Notes: generated from the letters alone by a model not told the origin. Counted from the stretch's first letter, positions 17,619 through 27,044 are shown. The stretch: 64,000 nt of DNA from Paenibacillus sp. HWE-109 (GCF_022163125.1 NZ_CP091881.1:6703501-6767500), one strand, 5' to 3'. Numbers and translations: made by a program.

Positions 17619-18365
17619 TTATACTTCTTTTCTATCAAATTTATAGTAACCCAGCGCCATGAACAACATGCAACTAGAAACCAGAAAAAGAGATGTCGTC
17701 AATAATTTACCAGTAGATACTGTTTGACTTAACCATAACATATGCCAGTCTGTATAGGATACAGGGGAAAATGAAGCAATCGAGCTCAGCAAGAACGGCG
17801 CAATTTTGGCTGCCGCATAGAGAACGAGCGAAAACACCATAAAACTGCTGGCACTTTTGAAAAACTGTGAGACGAATACGAATAAAGCTGACAAAGCAAT
17901 CATGGACATATAGGCTGCCAGATAGGCTTTCATCATTGCCACCGTCTCTGAGAAATTAGCGGATGTACCCGTAAATAGATTGCAAATGAACGTAACGATG
18001 CCCAGTACGATGAGTATGCCAGCTATCCCCGTACCGAGCGCAGCCACTTTCGTTCCAAATACTTGAAACCGGGAATTCGGGCGGAGCAGTGCGAGTTTCA
18101 GCGTTTTGGAAGCCAGCTCATTGGGAAACAAATCACCGATAATGGTTAAAATAACTAGCGGAATCCAAATACTTGTGTAGATCGACAGCATCTCAATTGG
18201 GAACGACTGACTAATCGCAATGAGTCCAAGAACAGGCTGTAAAGCGTGCAGTGAAATAGCCAGCAAGATAGGTAATAGAGCTGAAAAAATAGCAAACATG
18301 ACAACTTTCTTCCGATAAAACAATAAATAAAGTTCATTTAAGTAACCAGGTCGCCATCTATGCAC
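17619..18365 (-). CDS. ABC-2-type transporter permease
   Basis: 248 aa with six predicted helices, resembling permeases of BcrB/lantibiotic-immunity ABC exporters. I chose the GTG at 18365: AGGAGG is 9 bases upstream and it overlaps the ATPase stop by 8 bases, which gives translational coupling. A longer frame to 18401 would lie entirely inside the ATPase gene. The partner is the ATPase just upstream. Confidence 0.85.
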   Translation of the reverse strand: MHRWRPGYLNELYLLFYRKKVVMFAIFSALLPILLAISLHALQPVLGLIAISQSFPIEMLSIYTSIWIPLVILTIIGDLFPNELASKTLKLALLRPNSRFQVFGTKVAALGTGIAGILIVLGIVTFICNLFTGTSANFSETVAMMKAYLAAYMSMIALSALFVFVSQFFKSASSFMVFSLVLYAAAKIAPFLLSSIASFSPVSYTDWHMLWLSQTVSTGKLLTTSLFLVSSCMLFMALGYYKFDRKEV

Positions 18366-19095
18366 TTGCCCTGTCCTCCTCTGAGAGCTCAAGCTCATCA
18401 ATATAAAATTGCTCTAAGGATTGATTGTTTTGCAATAATTCAGTTACGTACCCTTCCTTAATAAATTGCCCATCAGCCACAATCCCCACTCGATTGCAAA
18501 GCTGTTCCAATTCATGAATCATATGGCTTGAAATTAAGAAGGACGTCCCTTTCTCCGTAGACAACTGCTTGATCAGTTTCCGGAACATCACCGTTCCTTC
18601 AATATCAAGCCCATTCGTAGGCTCATCGAGAATGACCAATTTCGGTTCTGGCAATATCGCCGCGGCAAGCGCTAATTTCTGTTTCATCCCTGTTGAGAAG
18701 CCTTTGATCTTTTCCTTGCGTACCTTGATTAAGCCTACAAGTTCCAAAACTTCTTCCATACGCTTCTTGGTGACGGTCGGATAGAACCGAGCAACAAGCT
18801 CCAAATACTGCCACGCGCCAAGAAACTCGTGGAAATCAGCAGATTCAATCATGCTGCCGACATGCTGCATCCCCGCTTCGAATTGTTCGGGAAGCTGATA
18901 ATTAAATAAGGAGATCGTCCCTTGATCCGGGCGAATTAAGCCCGTAATTAATTTAAGAAACGTTGTTTTTCCTGCACCGTTAGGCCCCAACAAACCATAT
19001 ACATCACCGGCATGCAACTGGATGTTCATATCCCGGATGCCGCGTTTATTCCCATACTCCTTACTCAAATGAGATGTTTCCAAGATAATCGTCAT
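18358..19095 (-). CDS. ABC transporter ATP-binding protein, BcrA/antibiotic-immunity type
   Basis: 245 aa: Walker A GLLGPNGAGKTTFLKL, Q-loop region HVGSMIESADFHEFL, signature FSTGMKQKLALA, Walker B LVILDEPTNGLD and H-loop LISSHMIHELEQL. The ATG at 19095 follows GGGGGA by 6 bases; the ATG at 19110 is upstream of that ribosome site. With the following permease it forms a two-gene exporter likely linked to envelope stress or peptide antibiotic resistance, since a two-component system follows in the same unit. Confidence 0.9.
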   Translation of the reverse strand: MTIILETSHLSKEYGNKRGIRDMNIQLHAGDVYGLLGPNGAGKTTFLKLITGLIRPDQGTISLFNYQLPEQFEAGMQHVGSMIESADFHEFLGAWQYLELVARFYPTVTKKRMEEVLELVGLIKVRKEKIKGFSTGMKQKLALAAAILPEPKLVILDEPTNGLDIEGTVMFRKLIKQLSTEKGTSFLISSHMIHELEQLCNRVGIVADGQFIKEGYVTELLQNNQSLEQFYIDELELSEEDRASA

Positions 19096-19180
19096 ATCGA
19101 TTCCCCCCATTCATAAACAGCAGACAGACTTGGATAAGTAGGCCTGTCTGCTTGAACTCTAGTACCTTCGTACGCTTTAT

Positions 19181-20101
19181 TTACTCGTTGTTGTCGTGAT
19201 TTCCATGATGATCTGGCTTCAAGTTTTGTACGGTTTTGCCGGTTAAATCAACGGTGTCTGGTGTTGTATGGTTATAACCGGACAAATCTGCTTGAAGGTG
19301 AAGCGTCACTTGATGCGCTGCCCCGCTATCGTCTTTACCTGATACGCTTAAGTCAGCTTCTTGATGGGTAATGTAATTATCAGCATTAATCGACGCCTTA
19401 ATCGAAACCTTCTCAATTTTGATATCTTGTGTCAGCTGCGGCGCCGCATTTTTCAAGAAATCTTCATTAAACGGTGTCGCAGCGTTTTGCCCGGAAGCAT
19501 CTTGCTTCTCGCCGTCATGTTCGTCTTTGGAAGCTTCTTTAATAGCGATTGGCGCCAGAGCGTTCACCACGGTAGGAATTTGAGCATTATCGAGTTGAAT
19601 GGCAATTTCTTTGGTGCCGTCCGTTTTCGTATCAACCGCTACATAGTCCTTCAAATTCCCGACTAAAGCGTCAATCACCGTTTCCACTTGCTGCGGAATT
19701 TCGGTTTCTTTCAGTTTTTTCTCAGTTTTGTGTTTCTTGTCGCCTTCCTGTTTGACGAAGTACACATCACTGGCGTTAGATTTAAGTACGGTTTGATTGT
19801 CTTGCTTATAGAAGCTTAACGATTGCTGAGTCCCATTGGCCAACACATCTGCGTTGCCGCTTGCTGTTTTCGAATCCAGACTCACTTTAAAACTCCCGTT
19901 TGCACTTGCCAGCACATTCCCGTTATCTTGCAAAGCTGCTGCTGCCTGTACGGCTACGTTTTGGACAGTTTTCGTGTTCTTGAGCGCAGATTTGTAAGCA
20001 TCATAACCCGAAGTACTCGCCAATGCACTAAACCCAGTCGTCACCATAACAATACTGCTAATCCCAACAGCGCCACCTAACATCAACCATTTCTTTTTCA
20101 T
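19181..20101 (-). CDS. Exported protein of unknown function
   Basis: 306 aa: signal peptide (MKKKWLMLGGAVGISSIVMV, cleavage near ALASTSG), then a polar beta-rich domain with many Lys, Asp and Gln and a His-rich tail (DHHGNHDNNE). No catalytic motif is evident; the repeated pattern of Tyr/Val strands recalls LolA/LppX-like lipid-binding folds, but this is only an impression. TTAGGAGG precedes the ATG. A CTTTGAG/CTCAAAG hairpin (20124-20142) sits just upstream in the leader. It probably heads the ABC-HK-RR unit. Confidence 0.7.
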   Translation of the reverse strand: MKKKWLMLGGAVGISSIVMVTTGFSALASTSGYDAYKSALKNTKTVQNVAVQAAAALQDNGNVLASANGSFKVSLDSKTASGNADVLANGTQQSLSFYKQDNQTVLKSNASDVYFVKQEGDKKHKTEKKLKETEIPQQVETVIDALVGNLKDYVAVDTKTDGTKEIAIQLDNAQIPTVVNALAPIAIKEASKDEHDGEKQDASGQNAATPFNEDFLKNAAPQLTQDIKIEKVSIKASINADNYITHQEADLSVSGKDDSGAAHQVTLHLQADLSGYNHTTPDTVDLTGKTVQNLKPDHHGNHDNNE

Positions 20102-20330
20102 GATTTCCTCCTAATATAGGGATCTTTGAGTGAAGCTCAAAGTCTCCTTGTGAATGATGGGCTTACAACTACATCTTAGTCAGCAAAAATGAAACGCTTG
20201 TGAACCAATTCTTAAATCTTTATTAACTCTGAGGGGACAATAAGAAAAGCAGCTTTGCGGCCCTGATTTTCCCACGGCGTGCAAGTCCAGGGCGCGCGGT
20301 GTCGCCGACACTTAGCAGCAAAACCTAATA

Positions 20331-20511
20331 AGGGAACTAGAGGACGCTAATTAGGCAAAAAGTAGGGATGCGAGAGGGATAGCGGAACTACAGGGTCTTA
20401 TTTCTACAAAAAGCGTAAAAATCCCCATAAAACAGCAAAATAGCGTACTGTAGTTCCCTCAACCTTCCGATATTGACACTTTTGGCTAGAATAGCGCACC
20501 GTAGTTCCCTT
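20331..20511. repeat. Four-unit palindromic intergenic repeat
   Basis: A unit of about 22 bp, consensus GGAACTAC-GK-CGCTATTTT, occurs four times: forward at 20332-20353 and 20384-20403, reverse at 20437-20459 and 20488-20510. The outer pair and inner pair are in inverted orientation, giving a nested palindrome beginning AGGGAACTA and ending TAGTTCCCT. The arrangement resembles REP/BIME or MITE-like intergenic repeats; no coding sequence overlaps it. The rest of 20102-20664 shows no gene. Confidence 0.75.
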
Positions 20512-20565
20512 ACGTCCGCGGGAGGCAGCTGGAGCAACTCCGCGTTCACTCCAAAACATATATAT

Positions 20566-20592
20566 TAAAAAACCTAGCCTGCGGCTAGGTCA
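20566..20592 (-). terminator. Terminator of the PAP2 gene
   Basis: Perfect 8-bp stem ACCTAGCC/GGCTAGGT with a 3-base loop followed on the minus strand by TTTTTTAAT. A second hairpin (GCACG-ctaaa-CGTGC) lies between it and the stop codon. Confidence 0.8.
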
Positions 20593-20664
20593 TCTACAAT
20601 TATGAGCATGAGGATAAACAGGCACGCTAAACGTGCTTACTCCCGCCTGTATGCTTGCTTTACG

Positions 20665-21264
20665 TCATTTTAGAGCGCTGCCTCGCCAAACTTTCGATTC
20701 TATCGTTTCATACCACTGAATTACACGATTCATCCACTTAAGCGCCAAAGACGAGCGCTTAAATACGCGGTGGACAACACAAGCTGCAAGGGCTCCAATA
20801 ATTGCTCCCCCAATTACATCAGAAGGATAATGTACCCCTGTCCAAACTCTTGAGAGGGCTATACATCCTGCCAATACAAGCCACAGCCTTCCTGCCTTTC
20901 TACGATGCAGCCAAATCGTCGTGGCTATGACAAACGCTCCAATAGCATGGTCGCTGGGGAATGACGCGTTGGCCGGATGCGAAATTAACTGTAGAACATG
21001 ATGGGAAACAAACGGCCGATCCTCGTAATACACTTTACTTATCAGGACACTACCCATGAATGCGAGGCAGGCAGATAAAATCGCTTCTGTTACCATCCGC
21101 CGATGAGAGCCTTTCTTCATAAACCAATAGATAACAATCCCTAGATAAAATACGTACTCGGCTTGTGAGGCGAACAAACACATCAATGGATTTAAGAAAG
21201 AAAACTTATCCCCTAATTGATTGATCATTTGAAACAAGTCGTAATCCAATTTCGTGAAACTCAT
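20665..21264 (-). CDS. PAP2-family undecaprenyl-diphosphatase (BcrC-like)
   Basis: Recycles the lipid carrier undecaprenyl pyrophosphate; BcrC homologues protect against bacitracin. 199 aa, about five helices. All three phosphatase motifs are present: KVYYEDRPF, SFPSDHAIG and SRVWTGVHYPSDV. An ATG at 21264 is preferred (AAAGG 9 bases upstream) over ATGs at 21270 and 21273. It lies about 95 bp downstream of the sensor kinase on the same strand, with a hairpin (AAATGCTT/AAGCATTT) in the gap, and may be part of that regulon. Confidence 0.88.
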   Translation of the reverse strand: MSFTKLDYDLFQMINQLGDKFSFLNPLMCLFASQAEYVFYLGIVIYWFMKKGSHRRMVTEAILSACLAFMGSVLISKVYYEDRPFVSHHVLQLISHPANASFPSDHAIGAFVIATTIWLHRRKAGRLWLVLAGCIALSRVWTGVHYPSDVIGGAIIGALAACVVHRVFKRSSLALKWMNRVIQWYETIESKVWRGSALK

Positions 21265-21358
21265 TGTCATCATCCTTTTGCTTTACTAAATGCTTCCTGA
21301 TCCAAAAGCATTTACAATTACCTTACAAGATGAAGATGAGAGCCAAATGAGAATCCAC

Positions 21359-22786
21359 TTATTTATCGTTGGATATATTGGGAGATATCGGGAGTTCAAT
21401 CAACACTTTGGTCCCTATGTCTTCTTCACTTTGAATCGTTATTTCTCCGTTGTAGGAAAGCACGATTTGCTTGGCGATGGATAAACCAAGTCCCGTTCCG
21501 GCAATCTCACGGTTTCTCGATTTATCTACACGATAGAATCGATCAAAGACATAAGGCACATCTTGCTCCGGGATCCCCATCCCGTGATCTTCGATACAGA
21601 TCAACAGCCCCGTTCTTGTTCGCACAGCTTCCACGACAATTAATTTATCCCCGTTCGTGTATTTAATCGCATTCTCAATAACGATCAGGAGAATTTGTTC
21701 GAGATGAAGCGAATTCATGCCTAAGAATACCTCAGCAATCCCTTCTATCTTGGATTGAAATTCAAAATCAGGATGAAGGACCTTAACTCTGTGCAGTGTC
21801 TCATGGATGATAGGCTCCACATGGATCAAATTCTCACCTGCAATTGCAACTTGTGTTTCTACCTTTGTTAATGTGAGAAGATCTTGAACAATACCTTTGA
21901 GTCGTCTTGTTTCTTGTAAGGAAGCTTCCAAAGATTCCTCCAGAATTTCAGGCTTCGATTTCCCCCATCGATCCAGTAGAGACAAATGCCCTTCCAAGAT
22001 CGTTATGGGTGTTCGAAGCTCATGCGAGGCATCCTCCACAAACTGCTTTTGTTGGCGAAATGAAACCTCTAATTGATTCATCAACTCGTTAAAAAGCTGT
22101 GTTAAGCTGGATAATTCATCTCCATTCTGAACATTGACTACACGTTCTGTTAATCCCTTTTCTTTCACATTCCGGATTGCCGTCGCAAGTGCCCTGATGG
22201 GATACATGAATTGCCGTGCAATAGCTAAACCACAAATAGCACTTATGAATATGGCAAGAATACCGCCAATAAGCATAACGAAAAGTAAAGTTCGGCTAAA
22301 ATGATCGAATGTTTCTAGATTACTTACTAATTCTAATGTTCCCTTAAACTCCGCTGTTCTGATTGGACTCCTATTCACGAGAAGATGGTCTGACTTAAAT
22401 GTAATGTCAATCACTTCTGCCGTAGTAACATACTTAGGTGCAACCCATGCTTCCTCGAAGTGATTTGAAATAGACAGAATAGGGATATTATCACTGCCAA
22501 TAATACGTACTAATTGGTTTTTCCCTATCATTTTTTCAATATATAATCGAATCTCAGCCATTTGCAAGGTGTCTAATTGACTCCCTTTTTCTTGCATGTA
22601 GGCTTGAAGCTGTATCCTGTTTACTTGCAACTTATCTTTCTCCTGATTCATCATCCAATGCTTGAGAACCACATATTGAGCGAAGTTATAAGAGGCAAAT
22701 AGCAGAAATATTAAAGCTGTCGCTCCCAACATAAGTTTCCATTTGATGGGAAGTTCACGAAACATACGCGTCAATTTATTCATCAT
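21359..22786 (-). CDS. Sensor histidine kinase
   Basis: 475 aa: TM1 about residues 18-38, outer loop about 130 residues, TM2 about 165-190, HAMP, HisKA FVEDASHELRTPITILEGH, HATPase with NAIKYTNGDKL, DHGMGIPEQDVPYVFDRF and GTGLGLSIAK. Similar in plan to ArlS/CssS-type kinases. The ATG overlaps the regulator stop (ATGA), so translation is coupled. Confidence 0.92.
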   Translation of the reverse strand: MMNKLTRMFRELPIKWKLMLGATALIFLLFASYNFAQYVVLKHWMMNQEKDKLQVNRIQLQAYMQEKGSQLDTLQMAEIRLYIEKMIGKNQLVRIIGSDNIPILSISNHFEEAWVAPKYVTTAEVIDITFKSDHLLVNRSPIRTAEFKGTLELVSNLETFDHFSRTLLFVMLIGGILAIFISAICGLAIARQFMYPIRALATAIRNVKEKGLTERVVNVQNGDELSSLTQLFNELMNQLEVSFRQQKQFVEDASHELRTPITILEGHLSLLDRWGKSKPEILEESLEASLQETRRLKGIVQDLLTLTKVETQVAIAGENLIHVEPIIHETLHRVKVLHPDFEFQSKIEGIAEVFLGMNSLHLEQILLIVIENAIKYTNGDKLIVVEAVRTRTGLLICIEDHGMGIPEQDVPYVFDRFYRVDKSRNREIAGTGLGLSIAKQIVLSYNGEITIQSEEDIGTKVLIELPISPNISNDK

Positions 22787-23451
22787 CGCATCACATATCC
22801 TATGCCGCGCACGGTTTGAATGCAGCCCTCTTCCCCATTGCGATCAAGTTTATTCCTTAGATATCTAACATACACGTCCACAACATTCGTCTCTACAACA
22901 GAATCATAGCCCCATACGTGATCCAACAACATATCTCGCGTAAGAACGAGATTATGATTTTTCATAAACATCACCAAGAGATCGAACTCACGTTTCGTTA
23001 GCTCGACAATTTCTTTATCTCTATAAACAATGCGAGCATCCATATCGACTCGAATATTTTTGAAAGAGAGTACCGTATGCTCCTCGCTATCCTCCATCCG
23101 CCGGAATATCGCCCTCATCCTCGCCAATAATTCCTCAATGGCAAATGGTTTGGGCATATAGTCATCAGCGCCACTATCAAGTCCGGACACCCGATCAACA
23201 ATACTATCTCTTGCAGTCAACATGATAATAGGCGTTTTCTTGGCAGCTCGGATTCGCCGACATACTTCAATCCCGTTGAGCACCGGCAGCATAATGTCTA
23301 GCAAAATCATATCCCACTGATGCTGAACAGCTAATTCTAATCCCGTTTTGCCATCGTAAGCCGTCTCGACTTCAAAGGATTCATGCTCCAGCTCTAGTTG
23401 AATAAACCGCACGAGATTTTTTTCGTCTTCAATGATTAGTATGCGTTTCAT
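22783..23451 (-). CDS. OmpR-family response regulator (ArlR/CsrR-like)
   Basis: 222 aa: receiver Asp in MILLDIMLPVLNGIEV, Lys in DDYMPKPFAIEEL, and a C-terminal winged helix (LTKREFDLLVMFMKN, NVVDVYVRYLRNKLD, GIGYVMR). AGGAG precedes the ATG. First gene of the regulator-kinase pair. Confidence 0.93.
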   Translation of the reverse strand: MKRILIIEDEKNLVRFIQLELEHESFEVETAYDGKTGLELAVQHQWDMILLDIMLPVLNGIEVCRRIRAAKKTPIIMLTARDSIVDRVSGLDSGADDYMPKPFAIEELLARMRAIFRRMEDSEEHTVLSFKNIRVDMDARIVYRDKEIVELTKREFDLLVMFMKNHNLVLTRDMLLDHVWGYDSVVETNVVDVYVRYLRNKLDRNGEEGCIQTVRGIGYVMR

Positions 23452-23478
23452 CGATATCTCCTGTAACTGTTTATTATC

Positions 23479-23506
23479 ACTATACCTTTCTAAGATGAGA
23501 ATTCAA
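23479..23506 (-). promoter_or_regulatory. SigA-type promoter of the response regulator-kinase pair
   Basis: TTGAAT, 16-bp spacer, TATAGT on the minus strand, about 30 bp before the start codon. Confidence 0.5.
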
Positions 23507-23569
23507 TGATAGAAGTCCTTGTTCAAAAAATTTATCTATTAGTGTGGCCCTTTATCGATTTCACTATTC

Positions 23570-23725
23570 TTCACTCGTCATATTCACTCTTATCTGATGT
23601 CGGAGGATGCAAGAAGCCAGGCGAATTTTTACGTGGAGTCACTTGGTGGAGAAATTCGGTGTTACGTGGATGATTACCAAACAGTAACCTTCGGAAACAT
23701 GTTCGAGGGCTGCCGAATGAACCTG
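23570..23725 (+). pseudogene. Remnant of a VOC/PhnB-like protein N-terminus
   Basis: The plus-strand frame reads IHSYLMSEDARSQANFYVES, then LGGEI, the typical opening of PhnB-like glyoxalase-fold proteins (xPYLMxxDARxQAxFYxxALGGEI). Similarity begins before the only in-frame ATG (23597), that ATG has no ribosome site, and the continuation after about residue 40 no longer looks like the family. I read it as a decayed fragment. Confidence 0.45.
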
Positions 23726-23804
23726 AGGCAAGCTCCTAACGAACTCAATAACCTTTATTTGAGCAAAATCGTTCATTTTAAAAATCTAATGAATCCCCGA
23801 TGCG

Positions 23805-24122
23805 TTATTTCCTACAATGATCACCATTTTCGCCTTTAAATTGCTCGATAACGCCAATGCAGTTCATTAGATCGCCAAAGGAACCATTTTCGCGGCCATA
23901 AGCTTCATCCAGTTCATTACAGTGGACACACTTACTCTTCTGTGCCCACATGTTCAGCAGAGCCGTAACCGCCTCATCTCTTCTTGTTGCAAGATCACGG
24001 GGGGCGAATGCAGGGTTCCCTTTCCCTTGCATTAGGCCTGATTGCTTCATAATCGGCAATGCTGTCTTTCGCCCATGCTGGGATCCCTGATTATTTCTTA
24101 TTGACACTAACACTAATGTCAT
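23805..24122 (-). pseudogene. Possible SLH-domain fragment
   Basis: The 105-codon frame contains NPAFAPRDLATRRDEAVTAL followed by LNMW, which resembles the conserved half of an S-layer homology repeat (FxPxxxATRAEAVTxLxNML). The rest is unrecognised and has two Cys pairs. The N-terminus lacks the expected domains and the best ribosome site is not well placed, so a C-terminal remnant of an S-layer-type protein is the most likely reading. Confidence 0.35.
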
Positions 24123-24167
24123 CCTTTATGATGAAATTAGTTTATATATAGAAAGGATGAGAGAACC

Positions 24168-24830
24168 ATGTCCGATTCACAACCAACCCAACTGTTGGAA
24201 CAACAACTTTTTTTCGATGTTATTCGAGAGCGCCGCTCCGTCCGAAGCTATGATCCTGCGGTCAAGATTTCACGGGAGGAATTGACCGACATCTTGCAGC
24301 AAGCTACGTTGGCTCCTTCATCCGCGAACATGCAGCCATGGCGTTTTCTTGTTATCGACTCGTTGGAATTACAGCAAAAGCTGCTGCCAATTGCGTTTAA
24401 CCAGCAGCAAGTCGTCGAAGCTTCAGCGGTCATCGCCGTACTCGGGGACTTGGAGAATATCAAATTAGCCAAGAAGATTTATACCCAAGCCGTCGATGCA
24501 GGTTTCATGCCTGAACAGACAGCCAATTCCTTCATAGAACGCTATACAAGCATGCACGCAAGTATGCCTCCGGAAACCCTCCGACAGATCGTCTATACCG
24601 ATTGCGGGTTAGTATCTATGCAACTCATGAGCATCGCTCGTGCCAAAGGCTACGATACGGTACCAATGGGCGGCTTCGACAAAGGAAAATTCATCGAAGC
24701 TTTCGGAATTTCAGAGCGCTACGCTCCGGTTATGCTCATTGCCATCGGCAAGGCGGCTAACCCTGGGCGCCCTACAACCAGGCTGCCCGTTGAAGATGTT
24801 ACCTTCTTCAATGAAATTCCCGAAGAATAA
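24168..24830 (+). CDS. Nitroreductase-family FMN oxidoreductase
   Basis: NAD(P)H:FMN-dependent reductase of nitro compounds or quinones; cytoplasmic. 220 aa with the family FMN-binding start RERRSVRSYDPAV, LAPSSANMQPWRFLVI and the C-terminal IAIGKAANPGRP. Resembles YodC/YdgI-type enzymes. GAAAGGATG precedes the ATG. Monocistronic, ending at a strong terminator. Confidence 0.9.
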   Translation: MSDSQPTQLLEQQLFFDVIRERRSVRSYDPAVKISREELTDILQQATLAPSSANMQPWRFLVIDSLELQQKLLPIAFNQQQVVEASAVIAVLGDLENIKLAKKIYTQAVDAGFMPEQTANSFIERYTSMHASMPPETLRQIVYTDCGLVSMQLMSIARAKGYDTVPMGGFDKGKFIEAFGISERYAPVMLIAIGKAANPGRPTTRLPVEDVTFFNEIPEE

Positions 24831-24840
24831 GAACATGCCA

Positions 24841-24886
24841 AGACCTTCGCATCCACTTGCATAGTGGAATACGAAGGTCTTTTATT
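24841..24886 (+). terminator. Terminator of the nitroreductase gene
   Basis: AGACCTTCG/CGAAGGTCT enclosing CCACT/AGTGG, followed by TTTTATTT. Confidence 0.85.
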
Positions 24887-24925
24887 TGCATCTTTGGCAG
24901 ATGCCGCGGCATCTTGCATTTTCTT

Positions 24926-26131
24926 TTAATCAATGTTGTATTGACTTGTAAATTCCAAAATCTCATCCACAGCTTGATGAAACCCGCCTGATTTCCGAAA
25001 GGATTCACTGCTGTTTGCAACAGCTATTTTGAAAGATGATAGGCTTAATACATGATCTACAGCTTCAAGTAGTTGATTTGCAGTCAAGCCTTGCATTTGT
25101 AATTTAATGCCTGCTCCTGCATGAGCGACTTGCTCGGCAATGATCGGCTGATCCGCGCTTTGGGGGATTACAATTAGCGGAACTCCATAATAAAGAGCTT
25201 CATTGGTACTATTCATTCCACCATGTGTGATAAATAATTTCGTGTAGGGCAGGACATCCGTTTGTGGCACGTAATTTTGTACGAGGAAGTTTTCAGGGAT
25301 CTCCCCTAAATCGGAAATTTGGGTCTTCTTCCCAACAGACATCACTACCGCATGATCCGTGTTCCCAAATGCCTCGAAACAAAGCTTATAAAAGTCAATT
25401 GCATGGTTAAAGACCGTCCCCAGTGAAATGTAAATTGGGCTTTTCCCTTTGATTGCAGTAAAGTCGAAATTTGCTTCAGTTAATCGTGAAGAGATGGATG
25501 GACCTACAAATTTATACGTTTGGTCGAATGCCTCTCCATGAGGTTGAAATTCCTTTGTTGTATAAACGATGGTCAGTGGCGCAGGATTACAGAACACTTC
25601 GTATGGAGAATGGATCTCCGCATCATATTTTTCCTTTATCCTTGCCATTAGGCTTTGAAATTTATCATTAATAGGTTTAACAATTTCTGCAGGGGTTTCT
25701 GTTGAAAAATGTTCCAATATTCGATCGAATGACTCTTTTGTTTGTGCAAAGGAAGTACAGGAGTTGATGGCAGGAAGCTTAAGAATTTGTGCAAGCAAAC
25801 GTCCACAACCAAACATGGAATCATGAATCATGTAGTCGAAATGCTCATCTTTGATCTGATCAAGAACACTGGGTATGACGATATCAGCCGTTAGTAGAAG
25901 ACCATTGATTCTTTCAAGCAAATAATTTCTTCCGCCTGAGATAAAGGCCTTAATAAATTGTTGATCGTCAAATGTTCGCACGGAAGCCCCCGTCTTCTCC
26001 AAACGCTCCCGATAAGCTTCGCTAGCAAAGTACACAACCTCTTCGCCACGCGCAATAAGCTCTTGCACAACTCCAATAGTTGGATTGATATGTCCCTCTG
26101 ATCCACCATTCATAAATAAAACACGCGCCAT
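24926..26131 (-). CDS. GT1 glycosyltransferase, macrolide/UGT type
   Basis: 401 aa of the MGT/YjiC group, transferring a sugar from a nucleotide donor to a small hydrophobic acceptor, often inactivating macrolides or glycosylating flavonoids. N-terminal VLFMNGGSEGHINPTIGVV; C-terminal donor site FITHGGMNSTNEALYYGVP with PQSADQPIIAEQVAHAGAGI. The acceptor cannot be read from sequence. AGGGAG precedes the ATG. It lies 11 bp after the AHSA1-type gene and is probably in the same MerR-controlled unit. Confidence 0.88.
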   Translation of the reverse strand: MARVLFMNGGSEGHINPTIGVVQELIARGEEVVYFASEAYRERLEKTGASVRTFDDQQFIKAFISGGRNYLLERINGLLLTADIVIPSVLDQIKDEHFDYMIHDSMFGCGRLLAQILKLPAINSCTSFAQTKESFDRILEHFSTETPAEIVKPINDKFQSLMARIKEKYDAEIHSPYEVFCNPAPLTIVYTTKEFQPHGEAFDQTYKFVGPSISSRLTEANFDFTAIKGKSPIYISLGTVFNHAIDFYKLCFEAFGNTDHAVVMSVGKKTQISDLGEIPENFLVQNYVPQTDVLPYTKLFITHGGMNSTNEALYYGVPLIVIPQSADQPIIAEQVAHAGAGIKLQMQGLTANQLLEAVDHVLSLSSFKIAVANSSESFRKSGGFHQAVDEILEFTSQYNID

Positions 26132-26142
26132 TTCTACACTCC

Positions 26143-27015
26143 CTACTCGTTAAGGCCCTTCAAGAGCAATCCCAGCCTGTCCAGGTTTTGTTCATTAGCT
26201 TCTTCACAAATGGGTTTGAGCTTTGTATAGTCTTCCTCTGTCTCGAAAGTCTGCCGGAAAGTAATCTCCGTCTTGCCGCCAACGTCCTCAAAGGTAGCAG
26301 TTAGGATAAAATGAGGTCTGGACTCGTGCCGCAGAACTATACGGTCTGGCTCGATTTCATGAAAAACGTTGCGGTTCGGATAGTCTGCTCCACCCGGTCC
26401 ATGCATCGTAAATTCCCAGGCTCCTCCGGGCTTTAAGTCGAACGTATGGAACGTATTGGTAAAACCGTCAGGTCCCCACCACTGGGCAAGCAGTTCCGGG
26501 TCCGTCCAAGACCGATAGACCAAATTCCGCGGAGCATCCAGCTTTCGACGAGACACGAGTTCAAAGCTCGATGCGTTGCTTTCCCCAAGTGATTTCCCGA
26601 GAAGGTCCAGCATTTCTTTCGTTCCATGCTCACGTTGTTCCGGTGTATCCTGGCCGTCGAAAAACGTTCCTTGTTCGGTAAACACCAGCTTAGTGCCATC
26701 GGTCGTTGGGATCAATTCAACGGTTGCAATGGAAACCGACATCCGGGTATCCCCTTGGTCCAGGCTGTAAGTGTACACTAGCCGTTCATTGGCTACGATT
26801 TCCTGATAATAAGCATCAAAGGTAAAAACAGGTCCACCTGCAGGGCCACCCTGACTAAATTCTCGCCCTCCAACTTGGAAGTCAAATACCTCAGCAGGCT
26901 GAAACCAACGCGCTTTGGCGCTCTGGTTCGACCATGCCGTAAATACGCGTTCCGGAGCGGCACGGTAAATACGCTCAATTTGGAATGTAGCGTGGGTCGT
27001 GTATCGTTGTGTCAT
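26143..27015 (-). CDS. Two-domain AHSA1/SRPBCC-family protein
   Basis: About 290 aa made of two START-like AHSA1 domains: the first begins FQIERIYRAAPERVFTAWSN, the second KLDAPRNLVYRSWTDPELLA with QWWGPDGFT. Such proteins bind small hydrophobic ligands or act as Hsp90 co-chaperone-like domains; in bacteria the role is mostly unknown. The ATG at 27015 follows AAGGGG; an earlier in-frame start at 27048 would overlap the MerR gene. It lies 29 bp after the MerR gene. Confidence 0.8.
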   Translation of the reverse strand: MTQRYTTHATFQIERIYRAAPERVFTAWSNQSAKARWFQPAEVFDFQVGGREFSQGGPAGGPVFTFDAYYQEIVANERLVYTYSLDQGDTRMSVSIATVELIPTTDGTKLVFTEQGTFFDGQDTPEQREHGTKEMLDLLGKSLGESNASSFELVSRRKLDAPRNLVYRSWTDPELLAQWWGPDGFTNTFHTFDLKPGGAWEFTMHGPGGADYPNRNVFHEIEPDRIVLRHESRPHFILTATFEDVGGKTEITFRQTFETEEDYTKLKPICEEANEQNLDRLGLLLKGLNE

Positions 27016-27044
27016 AATGTTGCCCCTTCCTTCTCTTAGAGAAC

